A stretch of 54,828 bases of DNA from Actinomycetota bacterium (GTDB lineage: Bacteria; Actinomycetota; Acidimicrobiia; Acidimicrobiales; CADCSY01), in contig JAHWJI010000004.1 of NCBI GenBank assembly GCA_019348495.1, positions 1 through 54,828 on the forward strand, in the 5' to 3' direction. The first letter of the stretch is position 1, and the number at the start of each line of letters is the position of its first letter. Below the pieces are notes generated by a model. It was not told the origin of the DNA and ran no database searches. It saw only the letters and a list, made by a program, of their open reading frames with translations. Shown one piece after another: positions 8,462 through 16,720 of the stretch. Position numbers and translations under genes: made by a program.

Positions 8462-9712
8462 TCAGCCCTCGGACGTCCAGGGCGCGCGGGGGCGAGGGAC
8501 GTCGAAGCCCACCAGGTCTCCCGAACGACGCTCGAGCGTCAAGCCGCCCTTGCCGTCGAAGGCCAGCGCCAGCTCGCCTCGGACCAGCCGCCGGGCCGGC
8601 CGGCCCACCAGCTGCTCGCGCCACCCCTTGGCCAGGCGGGCCTCGGGGTCGTCGTTGAGGAACGCGGTGAGGTCGTTGCGGGTGGCGAGCAGGGCGGGGT
8701 CGATGGCCAGCTCCCGGCTGAGCTGGCTCACCCAGGCCACCAGCAGGGCCAGCGCCGGTCGTAGCTCACGGTCGAGGTCGTCGCGCCGGGGTTGGACCAG
8801 AGCCGACTCGGGGACCGACCTCCCGGCCTCGACGGCGGTGAGGATCTCGCGACCCTGAGCCCCCCGGGTGTGGCGCTGGTCGACCCCGCGGATGCGGTGC
8901 AGCTGATCGAGGTCCTTGGGGACCTCGCCGGCGATGCCCACCAAAGCCAGGTCGGACAGCACGAAACGCACCGGCTGGTCGGTGGCCGCCGCCCGGCGCT
9001 CCCGCCACGCGGCCAGGGAGTGCACGATCCCCCTCGTCCGGCCCCGCAGGGAACGGCTCTCCTTGAGCCGCAACCAGGCGTCCTCGGGCGCCGGCGGGCC
9101 CCAACGTCGGGTGCGCAGCTCCTCGCACTCGGCCTCGGCCCAGGCCAGGCGCCCGCAGGCCTCCAACTCCGCCCGGAGCAGCTCGGCCAATTCCAAGAGG
9201 TGATCCACGTCGGCGGCGGCGTAGCGCTGCTGTTCGAGGTCCAGGGGCCGGCGCATCCAGTCGGTGAGGCGGCTGGCCTTGGGGAGGTCGACGCCGAGGA
9301 TCCGGCTGGCCAGCGAGGCCAGCGACGGTGTGGAGAAACCCAGGAAACCAGCGGCGAGCTGGGTGTCGAACAACCGCGAGGGCACGGCCCCGCAGCCTCG
9401 CTCCAGCACCTCCAGGTCCTGGCTGGCGGCGTGCATGACGGCCAGGCCGGGGCCCTCGAGCACGCGGCGCAGGGGGGTGATGTCGACAGCCAGCGGGTCG
9501 ACCAGCACCGTGCCACCGGCCCAGGCGATCTGCACCAGCGCCAGCCGGGGGTAGTAGGAGCGCTCCCGATGGAACTCGGTGTCGACCGCGTAGGCCGGGG
9601 CGTCGGCCAGGGCGGCCACCACCTCGGCCAACCCGTCGTCGTCGTCGATCACTCGAGCGGGGGCCGACGCCTCCTCGCCGCCGGCCCCCGGAGGCTGAGG
9701 GCTGGAGGGCAC
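8462..9712 (-). CDS. rnd: Ribonuclease D
   Basis: A 416-residue 3'-5' exoribonuclease that trims tRNA and other small RNAs. The DEDDy exonuclease domain comes first: Exo I DTEFHRE near residue 43, Exo II HAASQDLE, Exo III with Tyr and Asp in QRYAAADVDH. HRDC-like helical regions follow (LARRRAAAT-type basic helices and LHRIRG). The GTG at 9712 lies 8 bp after the rhodanese stop; GTG 9652 is an alternative. It is the last gene of the flavin reductase-crcB-mobA-rhodanese operon. Confidence 0.92.
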   Translation of the reverse strand: MPSSPQPPGAGGEEASAPARVIDDDDGLAEVVAALADAPAYAVDTEFHRERSYYPRLALVQIAWAGGTVLVDPLAVDITPLRRVLEGPGLAVMHAASQDLEVLERGCGAVPSRLFDTQLAAGFLGFSTPSLASLASRILGVDLPKASRLTDWMRRPLDLEQQRYAAADVDHLLELAELLRAELEACGRLAWAEAECEELRTRRWGPPAPEDAWLRLKESRSLRGRTRGIVHSLAAWRERRAAATDQPVRFVLSDLALVGIAGEVPKDLDQLHRIRGVDQRHTRGAQGREILTAVEAGRSVPESALVQPRRDDLDRELRPALALLVAWVSQLSRELAIDPALLATRNDLTAFLNDDPEARLAKGWREQLVGRPARRLVRGELALAFDGKGGLTLERRSGDLVGFDVPRPRAPWTSEG

Positions 9713-9720
9713 TGACCGTC

Positions 9721-10053
9721 TCAGCCTGGCTCCGTGCCCGACACCACCGGGTTGCCCGCCTCTGCCCACCCCTGGGTGCCGCCGGCCACGTTCACCGCCC
9801 GGTAGCCGGCGCCGTTGAGGGCCTCGGTGGCCACGGCGCTGCGACCGCCGCCGCGGCAGACGACGTAGACGTCCTCGTCGTGGGGCACCTCGGTGTGGCG
9901 GGTGGAGAGCTGGTCGAGGGGGATGAGGTGGGCGCCGGGGACATGGCCCGCCTCGTACTCGTCGGGCTGGCGGACGTCGAGCACCCAGGCGCCCTCGGCC
10001 CGGACCTCGGCCAGCCGATCGACGTCGACCTCGGGCACGGTGGTCTCGCTCAT
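9721..10053 (-). CDS. Rhodanese-domain sulfurtransferase
   Basis: A 110-residue single-domain rhodanese. LDVRQPDEYEAGHVPGA is the CH2-like region, and the active-site Cys sits in VVCRGGGRSA near residue 63, so persulfide transfer is likely. Its ATG overlaps the stop of mobA (ATGA), giving translational coupling. Sulfur delivery linked to molybdopterin or cofactor thiolation is a reasonable inference from the mobA neighbour, but nothing proves it. Confidence 0.9.
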   Translation of the reverse strand: MSETTVPEVDVDRLAEVRAEGAWVLDVRQPDEYEAGHVPGAHLIPLDQLSTRHTEVPHDEDVYVVCRGGGRSAVATEALNGAGYRAVNVAGGTQGWAEAGNPVVSGTEPG

Positions 10054-10670
10054 GGTCCCCCAGTCTGACGGATGTCGGCGGCGTTCGACCAACCGTGTCG
10101 CTCGAGATCACCCGGGGTGTCCACGTCGGCCACGGCTCGCGGCGAGATCCCGGCCACGGTCACGACCACCAGAGCCTCCAGCATCCGGTGCACCGCCCGC
10201 TCGCCCCGGTCGAACGCAGCCTCGACCGAGGGAAGGGCCGAGCGCCGCCAGGCGGCGTGGAGGGGCTGGCGCCGCCCGGCGCCGAGCACCGGGACGGCGA
10301 CGTCGGCGTGGGCCGCGGCGGCCAGGGCGGCGAGCACGAGGCCGACGGCACCGGCTTCGGCGCCGGGCACGTCACAGGCCAGGATCACCACCACCTCGTG
10401 GGGGGCCCGGGCGAGGGCGGTCATCACCGCCCCGAGTGGCCCCTCGCCCGGGTGGTCGTCGGCCACCGGCTCCAGTCCGAGGCGCCGGAGCGCCGAGCCG
10501 TCGCCGCCGATCCCGAGCACGGGCCCGTCGGCGCCGGCCTCGACGAGGGCGGCGGCGGCGATGGCGGCCAGCGGCCGCCCGTCGAGCTCGATCAGGGCCT
10601 TGTCGCGACCCATGCGCCGACTGGCTCCGCCGGCCAGCACGGCGCCGGTGAAAGGTGGGAGCGTCGTCAT
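10050..10670 (-). CDS. mobA: Molybdenum cofactor guanylyltransferase
   Basis: A 206-residue nucleotidyltransferase. The N-terminal signature LAGGASRRMGRDKALIELDG binds GTP, and CDVPG supplies the metal-binding Asp. MobA links GMP to molybdopterin to make the guanine dinucleotide cofactor. Residues around GEGPLGAV fit the family. The ATG at 10670 directly precedes the signature and lies 13 bp after crcB; the open frame upstream runs through crcB and is not coding. No other molybdopterin genes are in the window. Confidence 0.92.
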   Translation of the reverse strand: MTTLPPFTGAVLAGGASRRMGRDKALIELDGRPLAAIAAAALVEAGADGPVLGIGGDGSALRRLGLEPVADDHPGEGPLGAVMTALARAPHEVVVILACDVPGAEAGAVGLVLAALAAAAHADVAVPVLGAGRRQPLHAAWRRSALPSVEAAFDRGERAVHRMLEALVVVTVAGISPRAVADVDTPGDLERHGWSNAADIRQTGGP

Positions 10671-10683
10671 GGCGGCCGGGGCA

Positions 10684-11058
10684 CTACTCCAGCAGCGCTC
10701 GCCCCACCTGATGGCCGACGGCGGCGGCGGTGAGACCCAGCGCCAGGGAGACCGCCACGTAGGTGAGGGCCACACCCATGCGACCCTCGTTCGAGAGGGT
10801 CAGCGCTTCGAAGGTGAACGTGGAGAAGGTGGTGAAGGCGCCGAGGAAGCCCACGGTCAGAGCGGACAGCACCTCCGGCGACAGGCGTGTGGTACCCCAC
10901 GCCACCAGGACGCCCAGGGCGAACGAGCCCACGACGTTGACCGCCAGCGTCGCCAGCGGGAACGACCGGGGACCGACCACGGTGTTGACACCGGCCCGGC
11001 ACAGGGCCCCGGCGGCGCCGGCCACGGCGATCATGGCGATCAGGGCCACGCGGGACAC
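10684..11058 (-). CDS. crcB: Fluoride ion channel CrcB/Fluc
   Basis: A 124-residue protein with four hydrophobic helices. Family marks are GALCR near the start, the NVVGSFALG motif, and GFLGAFTTFSTFTFE with the Phe-box that lines the fluoride pore. It exports fluoride as a dual-topology dimer. GTG start, 4 bp after the flavin reductase stop. Actinobacteria often carry two adjacent crcB genes; only one is here. The operon promoter appears leaderless, leaving no room for a fluoride riboswitch. Confidence 0.95.
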   Translation of the reverse strand: MSRVALIAMIAVAGAAGALCRAGVNTVVGPRSFPLATLAVNVVGSFALGVLVAWGTTRLSPEVLSALTVGFLGAFTTFSTFTFEALTLSNEGRMGVALTYVAVSLALGLTAAAVGHQVGRALLE

Positions 11059-11062
11059 TGGA

Positions 11063-11623
11063 TCAACCGCCGTAGTTCATGCGCGTGTCCTCCATGCGCA
11101 GCACCTCGGTGTCCTCGGCGGACTGGAACCCGGCATCGACCACCTCGCCCACGAAGAAGCTGTGGTTGCCGGCGTCGACGACCTGGCGGAGCTCGCAGTC
11201 GAGGTAGCCGGGCGCTTGGTCGAGGATCGGCGCCCCGCTGGCGCCGTGGTGGAAGGCGAAGCCGTTGAGCGTCATGGCCTCGGGGTCGACCTCGACGGGC
11301 TTGGTGAACTTGCGGACGATGGCTCGGTCGTCTCGGGCCACCGTGCACAGACTGAACACCCGGCCCTCGCTGATGAGCTCATGGGTGAGCGCCGACTTCT
11401 CCACGCCGATGCCCACGAGCTTGGGCTCGAACGACAGCTGCGTGGCCCAGTTCAAGGTCATGGCGTTGCGCCGCTCACCGGCCCGGCTGCCCACCACATA
11501 CAGGCCGTAGGGCAGGGTCCACAGCACCCGGCGGCGGAGCTTGTCGTACTCCTCGCGCTGCTCGTCGGTTTCCACCCCCGGGGGGAAGGGGCCAATGGGT
11601 CCGGTTCCACCTGGCGCAGCCAT
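11063..11623 (-). CDS. Flavin reductase-like FMN-binding protein
   Basis: A 186-residue flavin reductase-like domain protein. PYGLYVVGSRAGERRNAMTL-type sequence and VGIGVEKSALTHELI match the FMN-binding split-barrel family that supplies reduced flavin or acts as a flavin-dependent reductase. It is the first gene of a five-gene minus-strand operon (crcB, mobA, rhodanese, rnd follow with gaps of at most 13 bp or overlaps). TAGGGT lies 7 bases before the ATG, the only promoter-like site I see for the operon. The partner enzyme is not visible. Confidence 0.88.
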   Translation of the reverse strand: MAAPGGTGPIGPFPPGVETDEQREEYDKLRRRVLWTLPYGLYVVGSRAGERRNAMTLNWATQLSFEPKLVGIGVEKSALTHELISEGRVFSLCTVARDDRAIVRKFTKPVEVDPEAMTLNGFAFHHGASGAPILDQAPGYLDCELRQVVDAGNHSFFVGEVVDAGFQSAEDTEVLRMEDTRMNYGG

Positions 11624-11811
11624 GCCGGCGACCCTAGCCAGGCGGCCAGAGTGGGCGTGGCGCCCCGATCTTCTCTGTCGACAAGCGGGAGCGCTGACCC
11701 TCCGCTCGCCAGCGCGCCTTGAAGCGGCGTTGGTGCGGCAGAGGGGTTCTCTGGTTTCGGAGTTGGTCGAGCCAGCGCCTCAGCAATTGCCAGAGGACGG
11801 GAGGGAACAAG

Positions 11812-11940
11812 GTGAGCAACCAGGAACAGACCGGGGGGATGCCCGGCGAAGAGCTGCCGGCGGACCGGGGCAAGCCGTTGGAGGAGCTGGAGGGCGAGGA
11901 CCACCAAGCCTCTACGGCGATCCTGTGCGGTGGGATGTGA
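11812..11940 (+). CDS. Possible 42-residue small protein
   Basis: GTG with GGAGGGAACAAG directly upstream, a good Shine-Dalgarno, opens a 42-residue acidic, Glu/Gly-rich reading frame ending in CGGM. There are no domains and no homologue that I recognise. It sits in a region otherwise holding only a regulator remnant, so it may be a chance frame. Confidence 0.25.
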   Translation: MSNQEQTGGMPGEELPADRGKPLEELEGEDHQASTAILCGGM

Positions 11941-11963
11941 GTCCGTAAGGGACGCGGCCGCCG

Positions 11964-12441
11964 CTGGTCGAGCCGCTGCAGACCGCCGTGGTGCGCTGCC
12001 AGAAGGTGCGCCAGGTCTACGCCGGCCGGTCGTCCGCGACGGCGGCCCGACCGAGTGGCACTTCGACCCCTGGGGCCTGGTCGACAAGGACGGACCCTGG
12101 TACGTGGTCGCCGGGACCGACCGTGGGCAGCGCACGTTCCGGCTGGACCGGATCGTCGAGGCCGAGGCGACCGAGCTACCCGCCAGCCGCCCGGCGGAGT
12201 CGAACTGGCCGACGCTTGGCAGCGAGTCTCGACGAGGTGGAGCACCGGCTCCCGGGCGCCGGCGACCGTGCTGGTCGCTCCCGGGCTGGTCCCCGCGCTG
12301 CAGGCCAGTTTCGGGCGCTGTGCCGATGTCGTCAGCGAGGAGCCCGACGGGCGACTCCGGGCCCGGGTAGCCGCCCAGTCGAACACCGCGGTCGCTGAGC
12401 AATCAGCCGGCTGGGCAACGATGGTCGAGGTGGTGGGGAAG
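11964..12441 (+). pseudogene. Frameshifted remnant of a WYL-domain transcriptional regulator
   Basis: No single frame is long, but WYL-regulator pieces lie in order across all three frames. At 11964 (first frame) is LVEPLQTAVVRCQKVR..VYAGR. Around 12045-12195 (second frame) is WHFDPWGLVDKDGPWYVV followed by GTDRGQRTFRLDRI, the WYL core. From about 12199 (third frame) come VELADAWQ and VAPGLVPALQASFG, ending LAEQ-like AEQSAGW..MVEVV, the usual C-terminus. A short stretch near 12225 (LDEVEHRLPG) reads better in yet another frame. At least two, probably four, frameshifts are needed, and the N-terminal HTH domain is absent. Confidence 0.75.
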
Positions 12442-12524
12442 GGTCCGTCACCCACTGCTGAACGCAGCCCCAGCGAAGAGCGCGAAAGGAAGTAGCTTCG
12501 CCGGGGCGAGCCCGAGAGAGCCCC

Positions 12525-12737
12525 TCACAGGCGGCCGACGAGCCAGGCCAGGAGCTGTATCGCCCGCCAGCCCAGGTAGGCGAGCACGGCGACCATCAGG
12601 AGCTTGAAGTGCCAGGGCGCGGCGGGGTGCTCGTCGCTTGCGGGCCGGGCCAGGATCGTCCCGCAGTTGGGGCAGTCGTCCTGGCCGGCCACGGCATCGA
12701 CCGTCCAGAAGCGGTCGCAGGCGTCGCACCAGGGCAT
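12525..12737 (-). CDS. Small zinc-ribbon membrane protein
   Basis: A 70-residue protein: an N-terminal zinc ribbon (CDAC at 4-7 and CPNC near 24-27), a short linker, then one hydrophobic helix (LLMVAVLAYLGW) near the C-terminus. Probably a tail-anchored protein with its zinc knuckle in the cytoplasm; function unknown. The ATG at 12737 is set by MPWCDACD and by TAGCCT 7 bases upstream. It lies 55 bp downstream of the phosphatase on the same strand. Confidence 0.75.
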   Translation of the reverse strand: MPWCDACDRFWTVDAVAGQDDCPNCGTILARPASDEHPAAPWHFKLLMVAVLAYLGWRAIQLLAWLVGRL

Positions 12738-12792
12738 CCCCGCCAGGCTATGGGTGGCCGGCGGGCCGGCGCCCGGAACGACCCGGCGGCGA

Positions 12793-13875
12793 CTACACCC
12801 GGCGAATGGCCAGGATGGCGATGTCGTCGGTGACCGGAGTGGTGGCGAAGTCGGCGGCGGCCTCGGCCAGGGTCTTGCACAACACGTCGGGGTCGACGTC
12901 GGGATCGCGCCGGAGGTGGGCGGCGATGCGCTCCTCACCGAAGAGCTGCTCTCCGTTGCGGGCCTCGGCCAGACCGTCGGTGTACATCACCACCAGGTCG
13001 CCGCGCTGCAGGGAGATCTCCCGACTCGTGTAGCTGCCCGTGGGCTGGAGCGAGATCAGAGGGCCCGTGGCCCGCAGCGGGCGAACCTCACCGTCTTGCC
13101 AGTAGAAGCTGGGCGGGTGCCCGGCCGAGGCATAGCGCAACGTGCCCGCCTCGGTGTCGAACACCACCACGCACATGGAGATGAACTCCTCGCCCCGGTC
13201 CATCCCCGAGATCTGGCGATTGAGCTCCTCCAGGGCCTGGGCCGGGTCCCGGAACTGCCGCAGGAAGACCCGGAGCAGGTGCTTGGCCTGGAAGGCGCTG
13301 ATCGAGGGCTCGATGCCATGGCCGGCCACGTCGCCGATCACCGCCGCCACCCGGGTGGGCGCCACCCGGAAGACGTCGTAGAAGTCGCCGGCCATCATGC
13401 CGGTGCCGGCCTGGTAGACGCTGCCCAGCTCGAACCCGGCGAACTCGGGGACGTCCTCGGGGGCCAGGCGGGCGGCCCAGCGCTTGGGCGCCAGCGCCTC
13501 CTGGGTGAGCACCTCCTGGGCCCGCTGCTCGAGCTGGCTGCGGCTCTCGGTGAGGCGGGCGTGGCTGAGCAGTTGCTGGGAGTAGCGCAGCGAGAGGGCG
13601 ACGGGTAGGAGCAGGATCACGCTGACCAGGTCGGACCAGCCCGATCTGGAGACGGCGCCGGCCAGGGTGGCCAGGGCCACGGCGGCGTAGAGGATGGTGC
13701 AGTGGGTGTCCTTGAGCAGCGCGGCCCGGGCCACCTGGGCCGCCTCGGAGTGGGCGCCCGAGCTGGCGTCGATGCGGCGCGTCACCCGGATCAGGCGCCG
13801 GGCCGAGCGGCCCCACACGGAAGCGGCCAACACGGCAGCCACGGCGACGATCCCGAGGATCGGGCGCTCGATCAT
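12793..13875 (-). CDS. SpoIIE/RsbU-type PP2C serine phosphatase, membrane-anchored
   Basis: About 360 residues from the ATG at 13875; a GTG at 13908 is in frame. The N-terminus has hydrophobic segments around residues 5-25 and 75-115, then a coiled helix (LTESRSQLEQRAQ), then the phosphatase domain. Metal-ligand motifs are GDFYDVF, GDVAGHGIEPS, YTDGLAEARN and DDIAILAIR. These enzymes dephosphorylate anti-sigma-factor antagonists in partner-switching pathways, but no STAS or anti-sigma gene is nearby, so the target is unknown. TACGCT lies 10 bases before the ATG and the palindrome at 13901 just upstream. Confidence 0.88.
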   Translation of the reverse strand: MIERPILGIVAVAAVLAASVWGRSARRLIRVTRRIDASSGAHSEAAQVARAALLKDTHCTILYAAVALATLAGAVSRSGWSDLVSVILLLPVALSLRYSQQLLSHARLTESRSQLEQRAQEVLTQEALAPKRWAARLAPEDVPEFAGFELGSVYQAGTGMMAGDFYDVFRVAPTRVAAVIGDVAGHGIEPSISAFQAKHLLRVFLRQFRDPAQALEELNRQISGMDRGEEFISMCVVVFDTEAGTLRYASAGHPPSFYWQDGEVRPLRATGPLISLQPTGSYTSREISLQRGDLVVMYTDGLAEARNGEQLFGEERIAAHLRRDPDVDPDVLCKTLAEAAADFATTPVTDDIAILAIRRV

Positions 13876-13900
13876 GATCGTGGCGAGCGTATACCCAGGC

Positions 13901-13914
13901 GTCACCACGGTGAC
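13901..13914. promoter_or_regulatory. 14-bp perfect palindrome before the phosphatase gene
   Basis: GTCACC-AC-GGTGAC is a perfect inverted repeat 26 bases upstream of the phosphatase ATG, just beyond a TATACGCT that may be the -10 region. It would overlap the promoter and so could be an operator. Its GTCAC/GTGAC arms resemble the palindrome at 644-656, with a spacer one base longer. Confidence 0.3.
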
Positions 13915-13948
13915 ACGGCCGGCACCGTGGGTGCCGACCTCAGGTCCC

Positions 13949-15265
13949 TCACCGGCGCCGAACCCGCAGCTTGAGCGGCGTGTTGCCCAGCTGGAAGTGC
14001 TCCCGGATCGAGCGCTCCAGGTAGCGCAGGTAGGTGGGGGCCAGCTCCCGGTTGGTGAAGAGGGTGAAGGTGGGCGGCTCGGTGGCCCCCTGCGTGGCGT
14101 AGAGGACCCTGCCGGCGGGCGAGGGATGGGCCACCTGCGCCGCCTGCACCACCTGGTTGAGCTCTCGGGTGGGCACCCGGCGGCGGTAGGCGTCCACGGC
14201 CTGGCCCAGGGCCGGCACCAACTTGTGTATGGACCTGCCGGTCAGGGCGCTGCCCTTGATCACCGGTGAGGTGGCCAGGAAGTGGAGTCGATCGGCCACC
14301 TGGGCGCTGACGTCGGCCCGGGCCTCGGCATCGAGGGTCTCCCACTTGTTCATGAGGATGACGGTGGGGCACCCGGCGGCGTCGATGCGCTCGGCCAGGC
14401 GCTGGTCCTGATGGGTCACCCCTTCGCCGGCGTCGATGACGAGCACGGCCAGATCGGCGCTGTCGACGGCCTGAAGGGCCCGCACCAACGAGTAGTACTC
14501 AGTGCCCCGGTCGATGCGCGAGCGCCGCCGCATCCCGGCCGTGTCGATGAACCGCAACCGGCCCTCGGGGGTCTCGATCTCGGTGTCGATGCTGTCGCGC
14601 GTCGTGCCCGGCAGGTCGTGGACCACGGCGCGTTCGTCGCCGATCAGGCGGTTGAACAACGTGGACTTGCCCACGTTGGGACGGCCCACGATGGCCACCC
14701 CGGGGACACGCTCCTCGGCGGACGGATCCTCCCCACCAGGCGCACCGGCGGGCTCCTCGGCTCCCTCCGGAGGTAGCCGGGCCACCACCTCGTCGAGCAG
14801 GTCGCCGGTGCCCCGCCCGTGCAGGGCGCTCACCGGCCACGGATCGCCCAGACCCAGGCGGACGAACTCCCAGACGTCGGGCTCACGGGTCTCGCCGTCG
14901 ACCTTGTTGACCACCACCAGCACGGGGACACCGCCGCAGCGCACCCGGTTGGCCACCCGGGTGTCCTCGGGGGTCAGGCCCACGGTCACGTCGACCACCA
15001 GCAGCACCACGTCGGCCGATCTCCACGCCCGCTCGGCCTGAGCGCTGACCTGGGCGTCGAGGCTCCCGCCACTGGCCGACCACCCCCCGGTGTCCACCAC
15101 CATGAAGCCACGCCCGCACCAGTCGGCTTGCACCGACTTGCGGTCGCGCGTGACCCCGGGGCGCTCCTCGACGATCGCCTCGCGGCGCCCGACGATGCGG
15201 TTGAGCAGCGTGGACTTGCCCACGTTGGGACGGCCCACCACGGCCACGGTGGGCAGGGCGGTCAT
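13949..15265 (-). CDS. der: GTPase Der (EngA), ribosome assembly
   Basis: A 438-residue essential GTPase with two tandem G domains, each opening with GRPNVGKST (about residues 10 and 191). DTGGW and DTAGM are the G3 motifs, NKVD and NKW the G4 motifs, and a C-terminal KH-like domain ends KLRVRRR. It acts in 50S subunit maturation. The ATG overlaps the stop of the upstream radical SAM gene by four bases (ATGA). In M. tuberculosis der is Rv1713, following cmk; here it is separated from cmk by the ispH region. Confidence 0.97.
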   Translation of the reverse strand: MTALPTVAVVGRPNVGKSTLLNRIVGRREAIVEERPGVTRDRKSVQADWCGRGFMVVDTGGWSASGGSLDAQVSAQAERAWRSADVVLLVVDVTVGLTPEDTRVANRVRCGGVPVLVVVNKVDGETREPDVWEFVRLGLGDPWPVSALHGRGTGDLLDEVVARLPPEGAEEPAGAPGGEDPSAEERVPGVAIVGRPNVGKSTLFNRLIGDERAVVHDLPGTTRDSIDTEIETPEGRLRFIDTAGMRRRSRIDRGTEYYSLVRALQAVDSADLAVLVIDAGEGVTHQDQRLAERIDAAGCPTVILMNKWETLDAEARADVSAQVADRLHFLATSPVIKGSALTGRSIHKLVPALGQAVDAYRRRVPTRELNQVVQAAQVAHPSPAGRVLYATQGATEPPTFTLFTNRELAPTYLRYLERSIREHFQLGNTPLKLRVRRR

Positions 15266-16692
15266 CTCCGGGGCCCGCACACGGCCTCGGAGCGCACCGC
15301 TTCGGAGCCCACGACCCGGGCGTCGAGTGCCCGACGCAGGGCCAGTCCGTCAGCGGGCACGACCTCGACGGGCCGGGGCAGCTCCGCGGGCGTGGTCCCG
15401 TCGAGGAAGCGACCCTGGGACAGGCACACGTCGGGCAGCAGGTAGCGGTGGTCGACGGGCTCATCGGCCAGCACCCGGGCCAGGTCCTCGCCCACCAGCA
15501 ACCCGGTGACACCGATGTTGCCTCCGAAGAACCGGTTCTCCACGGGGACGACGCGCAGGTCCTCGTGGCCCAGGGCCCCCACGAGCGGCTCGAGCACCCG
15601 GGCCCCGTAGGCACCGGTGAGGATGCCCACCGGACGGCGCCGGCGCCGGGAGGACAGGGCAACCGGGGTCGGCGCCGGCGCCTCCGATGCCACCCGGGGG
15701 GCCCGGTAGCCCTGGGCCGGAGCACCGTCGACCCAGGCGAAGAAGCCGGGTCGGGTGCCCGTGGCCTCCTCCCGACCCCCCAGGAGCTCGGACTCGAAGG
15801 TGCGGGCCATGCCCACGCCGTCCTCGTGCATGGCAAAGCCCTCGTAGGCCTCGGCGGGGGGGAAGGCGCGCCCGGACAACAGGTAGTACTCGTCGGCGGC
15901 GAAGGCCAGGCGCCGGCCCAGCAGCCGCAGGTACACGTCCTGCCAGTCCTCTACGGCGTCCACCACCGCCTGGGCCTCGGCCGGAGTGTGGGCGCGCATG
16001 GCGGCTTCGCCCGACCAGCGGCTCACCCCCAGGGGCACCACGCACAGCGAGGCCAGCTCCGGGTACTCGTCGAGCACCCCGACGAAGGTGTCCTCCAGCA
16101 CCTCCCCGTCGTTGACCCCCGGGCACACCACGACCTGGCCGTGCACGGTCACCCCGTGGTCGAGCAGGGCCCGCAACCAGCGCAGGCTGGTGGCGCCCCG
16201 GCGGTTGCGCAGCATCCGTGAGCGCACCTCGGGATCGGTGGCGTGGATGCTCACGTTGAGGGGGCTCAGGCCCTCGGTGACGATCCGCTCCAGGTCGGAC
16301 TCGGTGAAGCGGGTGAGGGTGGTGAAGTTCCCGTAGAGGAAGCTCAGGCGGTAGTCGTCGTCCTTTTGGTACAGGCTGGGGCGCAGGCCGGGCGGGAGCT
16401 GGTAGATGAAGCAGAACTCGCAGTGGTTGTCACAGGTGCGGACCTGGTCGAACAGCGCCGAGTGGACCTCTGCCCCCAGCGCCGCTCCCGCCGCCTTGGC
16501 CACCACGATGCTGCGGTCGAGCCCGCCCCGGCGCACCTCCAGCTCGGGGTCGGCCTCGTCGACCAGGAGTTGCCACTCGATGACGTCGCGGGGGACCCGT
16601 CCGGCCAGGGAGACGATCTCGTCGCCAGGGTGCAGTCCGGCCCGCTCGGCCGGTGACCCGGGCGCGACGGCGACGATGCGAGGCGGGGTCAC
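15262..16692 (-). CDS. Radical SAM protein with PDZ and DUF512 domains
   Basis: A 476-residue protein. An N-terminal PDZ-like domain (residues 1-65, GSPAERAGLHPGDEI) is followed by a radical SAM domain with the cluster ligands C87-x3-C91-x2-C94 and a C-terminal DUF512 region. It belongs to the family once called TIGR03279; the reaction is unknown. It is translationally coupled to der (four-base overlap), suggesting a link to ribosome biogenesis or RNA modification, but that is inference. TATCCT lies exactly 6 bases before the GTG start. Confidence 0.9.
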   Translation of the reverse strand: MTPPRIVAVAPGSPAERAGLHPGDEIVSLAGRVPRDVIEWQLLVDEADPELEVRRGGLDRSIVVAKAAGAALGAEVHSALFDQVRTCDNHCEFCFIYQLPPGLRPSLYQKDDDYRLSFLYGNFTTLTRFTESDLERIVTEGLSPLNVSIHATDPEVRSRMLRNRRGATSLRWLRALLDHGVTVHGQVVVCPGVNDGEVLEDTFVGVLDEYPELASLCVVPLGVSRWSGEAAMRAHTPAEAQAVVDAVEDWQDVYLRLLGRRLAFAADEYYLLSGRAFPPAEAYEGFAMHEDGVGMARTFESELLGGREEATGTRPGFFAWVDGAPAQGYRAPRVASEAPAPTPVALSSRRRRRPVGILTGAYGARVLEPLVGALGHEDLRVVPVENRFFGGNIGVTGLLVGEDLARVLADEPVDHRYLLPDVCLSQGRFLDGTTPAELPRPVEVVPADGLALRRALDARVVGSEAVRSEAVCGPRR

Positions 16693-16720
16693 CGGTCAAG
16701 GATATGAGGGCACCGCCCGA

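Noticed and set aside
8462-10111. RNase D frame extended to 10111
   Set aside because: The extension overlaps the rhodanese gene in another frame and reads as Arg/Gly-rich antisense-type sequence; the real start is near 9712.
10684-11058. Fluoride riboswitch before crcB
   Set aside because: crcB begins 4 bp after the preceding gene and the operon promoter is immediately before its first start codon, leaving no leader.
11634-12455. Minus-strand 273-codon frame in the 11.6-12.5 kb gap
   Set aside because: No recognisable motif, Arg/Ser/Pro-rich, and antisense to clear WYL-domain fragments.
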